Shown here: one piece after another, positions 1-9,700 of the stretch
How positions within the stretch are numbered: position 1 is the stretch's first letter
Layout of the letters: each line of letters starts with the position of its first letter
Source: Yamadazyma tenuis
Taxonomy: Eukaryota > Ascomycota > Pichiomycetes > Serinales > Debaryomycetaceae
Direction: 5' to 3'
DNA: 64,000 bases
NCBI RefSeq assembly: GCF_029203305.1
Contig: NC_089467.1
Coordinates: 558,001-622,000 of the forward strand
Position numbers and translations under genes: made by a program
The notes under the pieces: generated by a model
Told to the model about the DNA's origin: nothing
Database searches by the model: none
The model's input: only the letters and a program-made list of their open reading frames with translations

Positions 1-2700
1 TTCGACAAGTTTTTCTTTTTCTAACTTCATACGTTCAAACTGGTTGGTCTGTGCTTTGGCCAAAGCTTCAGTCCAATGGTTAACGTCGTACTTCTCTACC
101 TCAAAAGTTAGAGTCGAAACATTCGACTGGATTGCAAACATTCCAGTTGTAGGAAGTATTTTCAGTAATCTTCCTGAATTTGTCACCACTTCCTTGAATT
201 GAATGAATGGGTAACTGAGACGAACTTCAGATATCAACCGATAATTCACTTCCGGATCATTTCTGAAGAATATCAACACTCTTCCGAAACTGGTTACCAA
301 CATGGTACAAGTTCTTCCTTTTTCTAACGGATGCTGACTGACAGGCTCTGAAGCAGAATTCTTGTCCTTTGAATTGGAGATACCAAGTCTCTTGAAAAGT
401 TTGCTCAGAATCTTTGTATTTGTTGGTGCATTCTCGCTTGAAGCACTACTCGGTATCTCTTCTATCATGAAATAGTCTCGGATAGCCTTTGATTCATCTT
501 GGTCGTCTTCAATTTCTTCCACTGGTAAGGTCTGATTGTCCCTCAAGCCTGTACTATTTCCAGACACTACTTGGCTTAAGAAACTGGAATTCCCCTTTCC
601 TCTGTTTTTGAATCCTAAAGGTGACTCATGAATAAGACCTCTATACTTTCTTTCAAACTGCTCAGTAGTAGTCTTGTGTGCAATCACAGGACCTATCTTT
701 AGAATCCGTTCGTCTGAGCTCTTGAGGTACTTTCCCCATGCAACTTCGAGAGGCGTGATTGGAGAAACTTCTAAAATCTTTGACTTGAATTTGGGTTTTC
801 TTTGTGGCTTTGTTCTGGAGGATGATCTCGAGTAACTATGAATCGAGTTGATTGTAGGACGTAAGATATTGGTTCCTGGAATGTAATCAGGAAGAGGTGC
901 CGATGAAGGTGCCGATGAAGGTGCTCTTGAAGAGGTTCTTGAGGATGTTTGAGTATTGTTGGGTATATCATCAGTAGCAGTATCTGCGCTATCTTCGGTG
1001 TCCAGCGAATCCTCTTTCTTGTTGAGCACAAATGCAGCTGCAGCTGCAGGGTTGAGAGGAGCACCTGCGGATGATGCTGTACTAACTTTTGCATTGTTGT
1101 TGCCATTGTGTGATGGTTCAGAAACTGTTCTCTTGTCTTTTTTGCGAGGAACCCTTTTGGTTGCTACAGACTGAGAAGAAGCAGACTTAGACAATTCAGG
1201 GATTTTCATCATCGACTTGGCAGACATCTTGAAGGGACCGAGCTCTGGAACTTCAGAATACCAGATTTGATTGAAGTCATCAAAGTTGATGCCTTGAAAA
1301 AAGTAGTGCTTTTGAATTGTTGGAATGTCTGCTCTTCTTGATGGTTGCAAAACCAAAACTTGTTTAATCAAGTCCCTCATAACCAAGGGGAAACCAGCAC
1401 TAAAAGCGTATTGTAGCTTAGTGATCTTTTGGAATGTAAGATACTCATTTGCAGCTTTGAAAGGAGGCTTGCCAGCTATCATCTGATATAATATACACCC
1501 AAATGCCCAAATATCACCTGGCTTACCGCAGTACTTGTTATCCAATAGTTCAGGGGAAACGTACTCAGCAGTTCCAACGAACGACTTGGCTCTAACATCA
1601 ACCGGGTACTCCTCGCTTTCTTCACTGACTTTCTCCAATAATCTGGCAGTACCGAAGTCAGTGATCTGAATTCTTAATTTATCATCTAAAAGAATGTTCT
1701 CAGGTTTTATGTCTCTATGGATTACTCCATTATCATGCATGTATTTTATAGCATCCAATATCTGGGCACCAAAATACCTAACACAGTCTTCATTCAAGGT
1801 GTTGTATTTCTTGATCAATGATAAAAGCTCGCCATTTGAAGCATAGTCCAAAACAAAGTAGAGTGAGTCTTTATCTTGAAAAGTGAAGTAGAGTGAAACG
1901 ACCCCCATTCTATTGCTGAGTCTGTTCAATGCATGTTTTTCAATGTTCACATACTTTACCTTCTTCTCTTTGATGATGTGTCGTTTGTCTAAAATCTTGA
2001 CGGCATATTTGGTGGACGTTATTTTGTCGGTTGCCAAAACAACAGTAGAATAAGAACCCTCACCTAAGGGCTTGCCAAACTCAAAGTCCGTCACGTTCCT
2101 TCGAATGACAGTAAATCCGTTCGACTCATCTCCCACCGTCCTAGTGGCGGCTCCCCTTTCATGCCAATCTTCTGATTTGGTACCCGATACCGCAATTGAT
2201 GAGGGAATTTCATCGTCTTCGAGGTTCAATGATTTGAGAGCCTCGTTTGATTTGGCTACTTCTCCGTATTTCTCGGGAGAAATGATATCTTTTAGCTCTT
2301 GTTCAATTATTGGAGTGTTCAAAATGTCGAGAGAACCATTGGACATGGCTCGATGGTCTTGGGAGTAGAAATCAAAAGAAGACCCTGAGTTTGGTGATTG
2401 AGGTGCACTATGAATGACATCAGCAGATCCTTGCTTCAAAGACGATAACCTCGAAGAAATGTGTACCAGATAGTCATTTGTGGCCGAAAATCTATCCAAA
2501 ACTGTTGGTGGGATAAGCCGATGGTGTTTTGAGGTTGATGAAATTGGTGGAGGTGCTGTTTCCGAATCCAAAGTATCATTGCTATTGTTGCTGTAGTTGG
2601 ATGTGTAGGTGTTGAAGATTTTGTCCAAATCATCATTGATATCCTTTAAACTTCCCGAACTGGGGTCAGGATGATAAGATAGGCGATTTGGATTTGACAT
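1..2700 (-). CDS. PDK1/Pkh-type AGC protein kinase, 3' end beyond window
   Basis: Phosphoinositide-dependent-kinase-1 homologue. In yeasts Pkh kinases phosphorylate the activation loop of AGC kinases (Ypk, Pkc1, Sch9) and work with eisosomes and sphingolipid signalling. The frame opens with ATG at 2700, three codons after an in-frame TAG, and stays open for 900 codons to the window edge, so the C-terminus is missing. A disordered Ser/Asn-rich leader of about 200 residues precedes the kinase domain (about 205-465). Visible motifs are the glycine loop GEGSYS, AVKILDK, HRDIKPENILL, DFG and the activation loop SFVGTAEYVSPE. After a long low-complexity linker with poly-Ala and APSSAPSSAP, residues about 800-900 resemble the PH-like domain of PDK1 (LVTSFGRVLIFFRND). 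Which Pkh paralogue it is cannot be settled here. Family assignment is firm. Confidence 0.9.
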   Translation of the reverse strand, partial: MSNPNRLSYHPDPSSGSLKDINDDLDKIFNTYTSNYSNNSNDTLDSETAPPPISSTSKHHRLIPPTVLDRFSATNDYLVHISSRLSSLKQGSADVIHSAPQSPNSGSSFDFYSQDHRAMSNGSLDILNTPIIEQELKDIISPEKYGEVAKSNEALKSLNLEDDEIPSSIAVSGTKSEDWHERGAATRTVGDESNGFTVIRRNVTDFEFGKPLGEGSYSTVVLATDKITSTKYAVKILDKRHIIKEKKVKYVNIEKHALNRLSNRMGVVSLYFTFQDKDSLYFVLDYASNGELLSLIKKYNTLNEDCVRYFGAQILDAIKYMHDNGVIHRDIKPENILLDDKLRIQITDFGTARLLEKVSEESEEYPVDVRAKSFVGTAEYVSPELLDNKYCGKPGDIWAFGCILYQMIAGKPPFKAANEYLTFQKITKLQYAFSAGFPLVMRDLIKQVLVLQPSRRADIPTIQKHYFFQGINFDDFNQIWYSEVPELGPFKMSAKSMMKIPELSKSASSQSVATKRVPRKKDKRTVSEPSHNGNNNAKVSTASSAGAPLNPAAAAAFVLNKKEDSLDTEDSADTATDDIPNNTQTSSRTSSRAPSSAPSSAPLPDYIPGTNILRPTINSIHSYSRSSSRTKPQRKPKFKSKILEVSPITPLEVAWGKYLKSSDERILKIGPVIAHKTTTEQFERKYRGLIHESPLGFKNRGKGNSSFLSQVVSGNSTGLRDNQTLPVEEIEDDQDESKAIRDYFMIEEIPSSASSENAPTNTKILSKLFKRLGISNSKDKNSASEPVSQHPLEKGRTCTMLVTSFGRVLIFFRNDPEVNYRLISEVRLSYPFIQFKEVVTNSGRLLKILPTTGMFAIQSNVSTLTFEVEKYDVNHWTEALAKAQTNQFERMKLEKEKLVE

Positions 2701-3055
2701 CGTCGTCTAAAAGTATCGTTGGATTGGTGGTCTTGGCTGAGTAAATCTATAAATGGAAAGGTGTTGATTGAATAATGTGGATTGAGTTATCAGAAGACAG
2801 CTTCTAAGGGATCATCAATATTCTTGACTTTACTATGAGGGAATTGACAGAATGGGCTTATGGCCTAAAATTAAAACTGTGTTGCTGTTGGAGTCAACCA
2901 AGTATACAAACAAGTGAGATTCCGATTACAACAATATGAGAGTGCGAAACTGAAACTGTGAGCTAATACGTGAGATCAGTAGTTTTTTAATACACCGTGA
3001 ACCTTGTAGTTCAAGGGCCTTACTTGATTAATAACATAGTGTTGTCAGTTGAACA
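2701..3055. promoter_or_regulatory. Divergent promoter of the Pkh-type kinase and AVO1
   Basis: This 355-bp gap separates two divergently transcribed start codons and must hold both promoters. A TATAAA lies at 2748-2753, about 48 bp upstream of the kinase ATG. No RNA gene or further ORF is seen. A functional link between the two genes is discussed under findings. Confidence 0.5.
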
Positions 3056-5824
3056 ATGGCATTTCCGTTGGATGCTGCTCATCTCATTTCCCACTTGAGA
3101 AGCTCATATCTAGTTCTGTTTGATGCTGATGAAGACGCTAAGCGAATCATCACCCCTTATCATGATGATAAAGACGGAGACATGTACAAACACATTTTCG
3201 AGAAGTTAACACTACTGTCGTCTCCTCCAATAGAATTAACCACCTCAGAAAATCTTCATGCTAGTATAGGACAACACAAAGACTCCAAATTATCCAAAGC
3301 AAATAAGAGGAGAAGTAAAATACGACATAGACGCAAGTCGATAGATCACAAACGGTCTCATTCAAGAACCAGTGTTTTTGATAAGAGTGAAGAAGATCCT
3401 GGTAATGTTAAAAAGCCCACTCATGATATTAACAAGGGACTGGCTGATCAGTCAATAATTGATACCAGACCCCAAGAAGAAACTCCAAACCAATTGAACT
3501 ATACCCAGACAATCAAGAAAGGAGCTAAGAAGAAAAACAATCTTATACGACTTTTTCAAAGAGACCTGAGTGGGTACGACTCCGATAGCAGTGATGGTTC
3601 AGTACGGACGACCAAGCTAGAATCACTAGACGAAGACGACGGATTAACAGACTCTACTCCCAAAATATCTCAATTGGAAGGAGATGAAGAAGTCCTCGAA
3701 AAGGAAGACGCTAGTTCCCTTACTTCTAAACAAAGCACCCTTAGCTATCTGCATCGCAACACGAGCAGTGAGCTGCTTCCTACGAAAGAAACGTTTGAGA
3801 CCGAGACACCTCTTGATAGCAGCGTTTCTGGGGACTTAGAAGATACTACGTTTGATGATGACGACTCTTTTGACGAGGATGACGAGGACGATGATGACTA
3901 TGATGATGATGATGATGACTATGATGATGACGATGAAACAGAAGATGTGTCATCTGACGATTCAGCATTCACCGATCTAGATGATGATTCGTTGGGAGGT
4001 TCTTCTCTATTGCTCCACTCTTTTCAGACCCCCCGGTTTTCTTACTCCAAGAAGGCAAAAATGCTTTCTTCGAAACTCAGAAGAAGGAAATCAAGATCTC
4101 AATCTTTGGTTAACACTCTTCAGTCAACAAAAGAGAGTTCAAATCTCGGCGGTGAGAAGGGCGGAAAGCTAGCCCCATCGCCTTCGGCTACTGGATTATC
4201 ATCTATAAGAAACAAGAAAGCTGGATTCAAATTTGAAAAGATCATTCCGGCTGTTAACACCAACAACGAAGCAAAGTCGCAGCTTAGTACGATGATTCAA
4301 TCGAGGTATAAATCTATCAAGACGAATCCATTAAACTACTTTGCCTTTGCTAATGATAAATCCGGACAAGGAACAGCACAGCAGGTTAAACTCAATATCT
4401 TCGTGCCTCCCAAAACAATTCCCACTTTGCAGGATTTGTCAGTGAATAACAACGTTGCTATTGCTGATTGTATTGGATATATTCTACTCAATCTTTCCAA
4501 ATTGGAAGAGTATGAAGACCAGGAAGATTTTTCATTATACCCCAACCATTGGAGGTTGGAATTAGTTGACGAAGATGGCGAGAATTACGGATCATTTGGG
4601 ATTCTCGATCGAACCAGACTTCTATCTTCATATAATAATCCTAAAGACTTGGCTATTTGCAGAGTGAAAGATGAGAAGGAAATACGGAAATACGAGTTAC
4701 AATCCCCCTTGGCCAATGAATTCAAACAAAACTTGGTGGATTATACCAAACAAGGAAGTACCACCATCGATGAGCATGTACCTGCTAATGAAAGCAAGGA
4801 AATGGTGGAATTAACAATAGTTGATCCTACAGACAACAGAGCCCATATAACAGTTGATAACAATTCTTCAATTCAAGAAGTTTTGTATGAATTCTGTTCA
4901 CAAAGAAACTTGAATCCTGAATTATATGCTTTTAGGATCATGATCGAAGACCGAAATAATCTCACATTGAAGGGAAGTAATGAAATTGAAACCTTAAAAG
5001 CGGATTCAGTGATCAATGATTATAATAGCACACGATTTGCTAATAAGAATGAAGTTGTTAAAGAGCTAGAGTCGATGATATTGCAAATCGTCCCAACCAA
5101 ATCAATGCCAAATCTGTCTCTTCTCAATAATGATTCTCATGGAATAAGTCCAATAATTGATAACGATGTCTTCCCAGTCCACAATCCTACTATTATAGGC
5201 TCAACAAACCCCAAGCAAGCCACTCGTAATGACTTGAATGCCCCAATTACTAAGAGGCACTCATCACAACATATTCGAAGACAAAGCAAGCATGGTGGTG
5301 ATTCAAATAAGTATTTTGATGATATGATTTCCAACTTGGCTCCAGGAATTCCAAGTAATCCAAAGGCCAGATACTTCACTTGGAAAGTGTGGAGAAAGAA
5401 GGCCACGATTTTAAATAAGATCGAGAAATCTCTTATCATTGATGGTGACTACATAAGATTACAACCTCCTGAAGATAGAGCATACACCATGAACCCGAAT
5501 GATAATCCATTCTTAGCCTCTCAAGGCGATTCTCAAAACCATCACCATCACCACTTACATCACTACAACTATGCCAATTATTACAATAGCTCTATGATGA
5601 AAACCAGTTCATTCCATCTTACTCAGATTACCAAATTCAAGCAGTATAAAGGATCCAGGAATCCAAATCACTTCAAGATCGTAATAAGAAAACAGGGAAA
5701 AGAGAGACATGTCAAGAAGACGTATGATCTAGAAGCAGTCAGTGAAGCCGAATGCGAGGATATTATAAAAAAGATTGGCTGGGTTATAGATATGTACCAA
5801 GCGGAGATGGCACACCTTATGTAA
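3056..5824 (+). CDS. AVO1: TORC2 subunit Avo1 (Sin1 family)
   Basis: Scaffold subunit of TOR complex 2, which recruits and orients AGC kinase substrates at the plasma membrane. The 922-residue protein shows the Sin1 order. A short conserved N-terminus (AAHLISHLRSSYLVLFDAD) is followed by a basic/Ser-rich and then very acidic linker (Asp/Glu run at about 267-300). Next come the CRIM domain at about 390-545 (NPLNYFAFAND), a Ras-binding-like ubiquitin fold at about 575-670 (VELTIVDPTDNRAHITVD) and a C-terminal PH domain at about 775-915 (ARYFTWKVWRKKA to GWVIDMYQAEM). The PH domain is interrupted by a His-rich loop. The ATG at 3056 is the first in frame. REX4 follows 63 bp downstream on the same strand. 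Length is shorter than in S. cerevisiae, but all domains are present. Confidence 0.93.
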   Translation: MAFPLDAAHLISHLRSSYLVLFDADEDAKRIITPYHDDKDGDMYKHIFEKLTLLSSPPIELTTSENLHASIGQHKDSKLSKANKRRSKIRHRRKSIDHKRSHSRTSVFDKSEEDPGNVKKPTHDINKGLADQSIIDTRPQEETPNQLNYTQTIKKGAKKKNNLIRLFQRDLSGYDSDSSDGSVRTTKLESLDEDDGLTDSTPKISQLEGDEEVLEKEDASSLTSKQSTLSYLHRNTSSELLPTKETFETETPLDSSVSGDLEDTTFDDDDSFDEDDEDDDDYDDDDDDYDDDDETEDVSSDDSAFTDLDDDSLGGSSLLLHSFQTPRFSYSKKAKMLSSKLRRRKSRSQSLVNTLQSTKESSNLGGEKGGKLAPSPSATGLSSIRNKKAGFKFEKIIPAVNTNNEAKSQLSTMIQSRYKSIKTNPLNYFAFANDKSGQGTAQQVKLNIFVPPKTIPTLQDLSVNNNVAIADCIGYILLNLSKLEEYEDQEDFSLYPNHWRLELVDEDGENYGSFGILDRTRLLSSYNNPKDLAICRVKDEKEIRKYELQSPLANEFKQNLVDYTKQGSTTIDEHVPANESKEMVELTIVDPTDNRAHITVDNNSSIQEVLYEFCSQRNLNPELYAFRIMIEDRNNLTLKGSNEIETLKADSVINDYNSTRFANKNEVVKELESMILQIVPTKSMPNLSLLNNDSHGISPIIDNDVFPVHNPTIIGSTNPKQATRNDLNAPITKRHSSQHIRRQSKHGGDSNKYFDDMISNLAPGIPSNPKARYFTWKVWRKKATILNKIEKSLIIDGDYIRLQPPEDRAYTMNPNDNPFLASQGDSQNHHHHHLHHYNYANYYNSSMMKTSSFHLTQITKFKQYKGSRNPNHFKIVIRKQGKERHVKKTYDLEAVSEAECEDIIKKIGWVIDMYQAEMAHLM
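3856..3950 (+). repeat. GATGAT/GAC-rich trinucleotide tract in AVO1
   Basis: An imperfect GAT/GAC/GAG run encodes an almost uninterrupted Asp/Glu stretch in the Avo1 linker. Purely in-frame trinucleotide slippage sequence, likely variable in length between strains (inference). Confidence 0.8.
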
Positions 5825-5832
5825 ATAGTTTA

Positions 5833-5853
5833 GATGAGATGATGCGAAAATTT
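5833..5853 (+). promoter_or_regulatory. PAC plus RRPE-like element upstream of REX4
   Basis: GATGAGATGAT at 5833-5843 matches the core of the PAC motif, and GCGAAAATTT directly follows at 5844-5853, resembling RRPE. This is the classic promoter pair of ribosome-biogenesis genes. It ends about 35-44 bp before the REX4 ATG, inside the 63-bp gap after AVO1. Confidence 0.7.
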
Positions 5854-5887
5854 AAATCTTAAGAATAACTGTGAGTACGACTTATAA

Positions 5888-6685
5888 ATGTCTGGATTAT
5901 CACTGAACTGGGCTCGACTCCAGTCCAATATCACACCCAAGTCCACCAGGAAGACTAAGAAGACTGTGATCAAAAGAAAAGCCCCTTATACCCCCAAAGA
6001 AACGGAAAAAGTGGCATCGATTATTACCTCATCGAATTCCCCAGCATCGGAAATTCAACTTTCAACAATTGCATCTGCTTTATGGACAAATGAACATGAA
6101 ATCCTGGAAAAAGATATCGAAAATGTAAGCTCAACCAAAGCCCCAATCCAAACCTCATCCAAAAAACAACTACCAGGTAAATACTTAGCCATTGATTGCG
6201 AGTTTGTTGGAGTAGGTCCTGAAGGTGAAGAAAGTGCATTAGCAAGGGTATCCATTGTTAATTTCTATGGCTATACCGTTTACGATAAGTTTGTTAAACC
6301 TAGAGAGAAGGTAACAGACTGGAGAACATGGGTTAGTGGGGTAACTCCAAAGCATATGAAAGATGCTGCCACCTTCAAACAAGCTCAAGAAGAAACATCG
6401 AAATTGCTTGATGGTAAGATCCTAGTGGGACATGCCGTCCACCATGATCTCGATGCATTGTTCTTGTCACACCCCAAGTACATGATACGAGATACGACGA
6501 GTTTCAAGCCATTCAGAGCAATTGCAAATGGAAAAACTCCCAGTCTTAAAAAGCTCACTAAGCATTTTCTTAAAATTGACATTCAAGATGGCCTGCATTC
6601 TTCAGTTGAAGATGCTAGGGCCACCATGTTGTTGTTTCGGTTGCACCGAAAAGACTTTGAAAAGACCTTAAAGTTGAAAAGGTAA
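5888..6685 (+). CDS. REX4: RNA exonuclease Rex4 (DEDDh)
   Basis: Predicted nucleolar 3'-5' exonuclease acting in pre-rRNA processing (ITS1 region). The 265-residue protein has a basic N-terminal tail (STRKTKKTVIKRK) and a DEDDh exonuclease domain from about residue 98. Exo I is IDCEFVGVGPEGEESALAR, with catalytic D103 and E105. Exo II is VGHAVHHDLDAL, and Exo III is HSSVEDARATM with the closing His and Asp. The GVGPEGEESALARVS signature is typical of Rex4/ISG20L2 rather than Rex1 or Rex3. Length is close to S. cerevisiae Rex4. The PAC/RRPE pair just upstream fits a ribosome-assembly role. The gene converges with IRA2 across a 112-bp gap. Confidence 0.92.
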   Translation: MSGLSLNWARLQSNITPKSTRKTKKTVIKRKAPYTPKETEKVASIITSSNSPASEIQLSTIASALWTNEHEILEKDIENVSSTKAPIQTSSKKQLPGKYLAIDCEFVGVGPEGEESALARVSIVNFYGYTVYDKFVKPREKVTDWRTWVSGVTPKHMKDAATFKQAQEETSKLLDGKILVGHAVHHDLDALFLSHPKYMIRDTTSFKPFRAIANGKTPSLKKLTKHFLKIDIQDGLHSSVEDARATMLLFRLHRKDFEKTLKLKR

Positions 6686-6797
6686 CTTCTAATCAGGTCA
6701 AACGCATATAGAAAATCATGTACTATAGAATTCATAAAGGCATTCCCTAAAAGTTTGATAATTACTCTCTATAAAGTATATTTGTATAAGGTGTCAT

Positions 6798-9700
6798 TTA
6801 ATCTTCGAGTTTTTCGTTTTCAACGTAAGATGAAGCGCTTCTATAAATCATCTCTTGTAGTCTTTCATTGTCTCGTTCAATCTTTTCTTTTGCAGTTTCG
6901 TCAGATGCTAAAAGATCTGAAAGTTTACGGAATCGATAGCTCTTCATGATCATCATTCCATTTTCCTTCAAGAACTCGTCTGTAGCATTGGAATGCTCCT
7001 CCAATGAATATGTAGGGTCCAGCATGATTTGGGTCATGATTTCAGATACCACTATCACTGTATCCGTGGAATTGCTATTTATCATGGTCAGAGCAAGCTC
7101 TGATTTAATAATGTGGAAAATCATCTGTCCTTTACGTGGGTTAATGCTGAAGATTTGGTTCAACAAAATGAGAAATCTGGTTTTGAAACCAGAATCAACA
7201 GTTGTAGTGGCATAGATATAAGCAGCTTGGTACAACGCCAATGTTGGGTAAACTTGATCTGACAACAAATAATCAATTATAACCTTTGGGGCGTTCAAAT
7301 TGTGAATAATTAACCATTCAGATGGTTGGTACTCCGTTGTGGCAATATATTCACTGAAACTGGACTCATTAGTAGACAACCAAATGAAAAGTAAGTATGG
7401 CAATGAGCCACTGGGCACTTCGTATTCGTCTTTTGCTTCAATAACATATCGCTCCTTGAAGACTTGTTTCATACAAGTCAAAGACGTATGTTTAATGTGA
7501 CTTAATTTCAATCCCTGTGTGAAAATGAAAAACACATAACACAATATATTCTTCTTATCGATGTGGAAACCATGGGATTTCTCAAAAGATTCGATAAAGC
7601 TTTCCAAGTGCTTTCTTTGTTCAAAAACACGGTCAACAAAACCTGGTCCTTGTTCGTAATTCTTCAACAAGGTGTTCAATAAACATTGAATACTTACTTG
7701 GTATAATGAAGAATAGTTCAACATGCCCAAATATAATTCAGGCCATATGATTATGGAGGGGAAAACCGAATCTTTTGACAATCCTTTGAAGATCTTGGCG
7801 GCACTCATAAGAACGTTTGTCATAGATTCCAAGGTATTATTGAAAGAGGTCCTGCTCATTAACTTCAACATGTTTGTAGCAGTATGGTCACTAATACCAG
7901 ACTTGGAAAGAATACCTACCACCAAAATAGCTCTAAATTGAAATAATGAGGAATTGGAGAAGGCGACATCCATGGCATAAGAACACCAGCGAGATCGCCA
8001 ACCCGACCTGTCATCTGCTGAGCCCAATACAGTTATGAACTCGTTCAAATAGTCACATAAAGTCTCAAAACTGGCTGCTCTATTGTATAATTGGTTGATG
8101 TCCGAGGTGGCTGTAGTTTTCTCTCTCGTTAAACCAAACAACATCTTTGCCCTTTGGCCACTGAAATATGCTAATGTTTCTTCAACAGTCTTTTCTTCTA
8201 TTTCAGTCAAGTCAGGTTTGTTGAAGAAAGATTGAATGGTGTTGATAACCAATTTTTGCAAGTCACCTCCAAATTCCAAAGAAGGATTGTCAATGAACAA
8301 AGAACAGATGAAGAATACATCTGCCAAGTACAATTGAGCAAAAATATAGGAATCGAAGAAAAGTGAAGCACATATCTTCACTAATATCATTATTTCAAAC
8401 AATTTGCTTTCTGCGGCTATTTCTGAATCATTATTTGTAGCCTCATTGATACAAGTGATTAATCTTGTGATGGTTTCTCCGCAAAGCTCAACACTAGGGG
8501 ACAACACTGATATAATGAATGACCAATCAGGATCATCATTTCTATTGTCCATAGTGAAGGTGACAATCTCGTCCAATAACAATGGTGTTAAAATAGACTC
8601 AGCAAATAACTTCTTCCAAATGTAATCATTGATCGCTGAAATAGTATCCTTGTTTAAAGCAGAAATCAGGCACACTTGTCTGATAATACCAGCCACTCTG
8701 TCAGGTCCACTTTGTTCATCTTTCAAGTAAATGTAGTCACAAATATTATCAAGCCATGGAGATAAATATAGAATAGCATTGATTCTATGACGGCTAGGAA
8801 GCTTATCGTAACAGTCAAAGAATGATCTGAAAAATCTGTAAGACATTTCTGGGAACTTACGTGACAAGTATTTGGATACAGCAACAATGAAATCAGTGGT
8901 GTTGGCAGGATATGCAATGTCTTTGGCATGATTTTTTGAAATACTGTATTCAATCTCGAAATAGTTGCCTACCGAAGCAAACAAATAAGAGGCAGATGAT
9001 CTGACTTCATCATCCTCACATAATAGACTCTGGAATACAATATTAAACAATCTGCCAAACCACAAGTTAGAAACGTCCCCCTGGAAGTTTCTATCTTCTT
9101 CATCGATATAAGGTTTGGGTAATCTGGAAGTAGTGAAATACATGAATCTTAAGATTTCCAGTCTTTCGTGTGATCTCACGATAACACTCTGTCCGCTATT
9201 GAAGTAGATAGTGAACTCGTCCGTAGCACCGCTGGATTTGGTAATTTCACATCTTGTGATATCACTCAAGCTGTATATGTCGACCGGCCTGAAACCTTTT
9301 GTAGCACAGAGTTCATGGTTTGTTGCAATAAATTCGTCCGAACAGATCAAGAAAAACAGTCTTCCAATTTTGATTGTGGCAGAATAAAAACTTTGAGTGG
9401 TTGAGTCTAATACTTTACAGTTAAGGAACTCCACCTTTTTATCCCTTGTTATTGCCATGGTGTCTTCACTGAGGCATAAACTGGAAATGATATCATTTGA
9501 ATCGCAATGGGAGTAAGTATAGAATCTTGCTCTTGCTTCCTTGTCCTCAACATTTGAAGGTTTAACTAGGTTGAAGAAAGTGCCAACATTCTTGATAGGG
9601 AGGTTGAAATAATAGATCCGGGTACAGTTTTTGAATAACTGGCTAGGCCCATAAGTATTCAACAACGTCGCATAGGTCACCAACACGTGCATTTCAGTCG

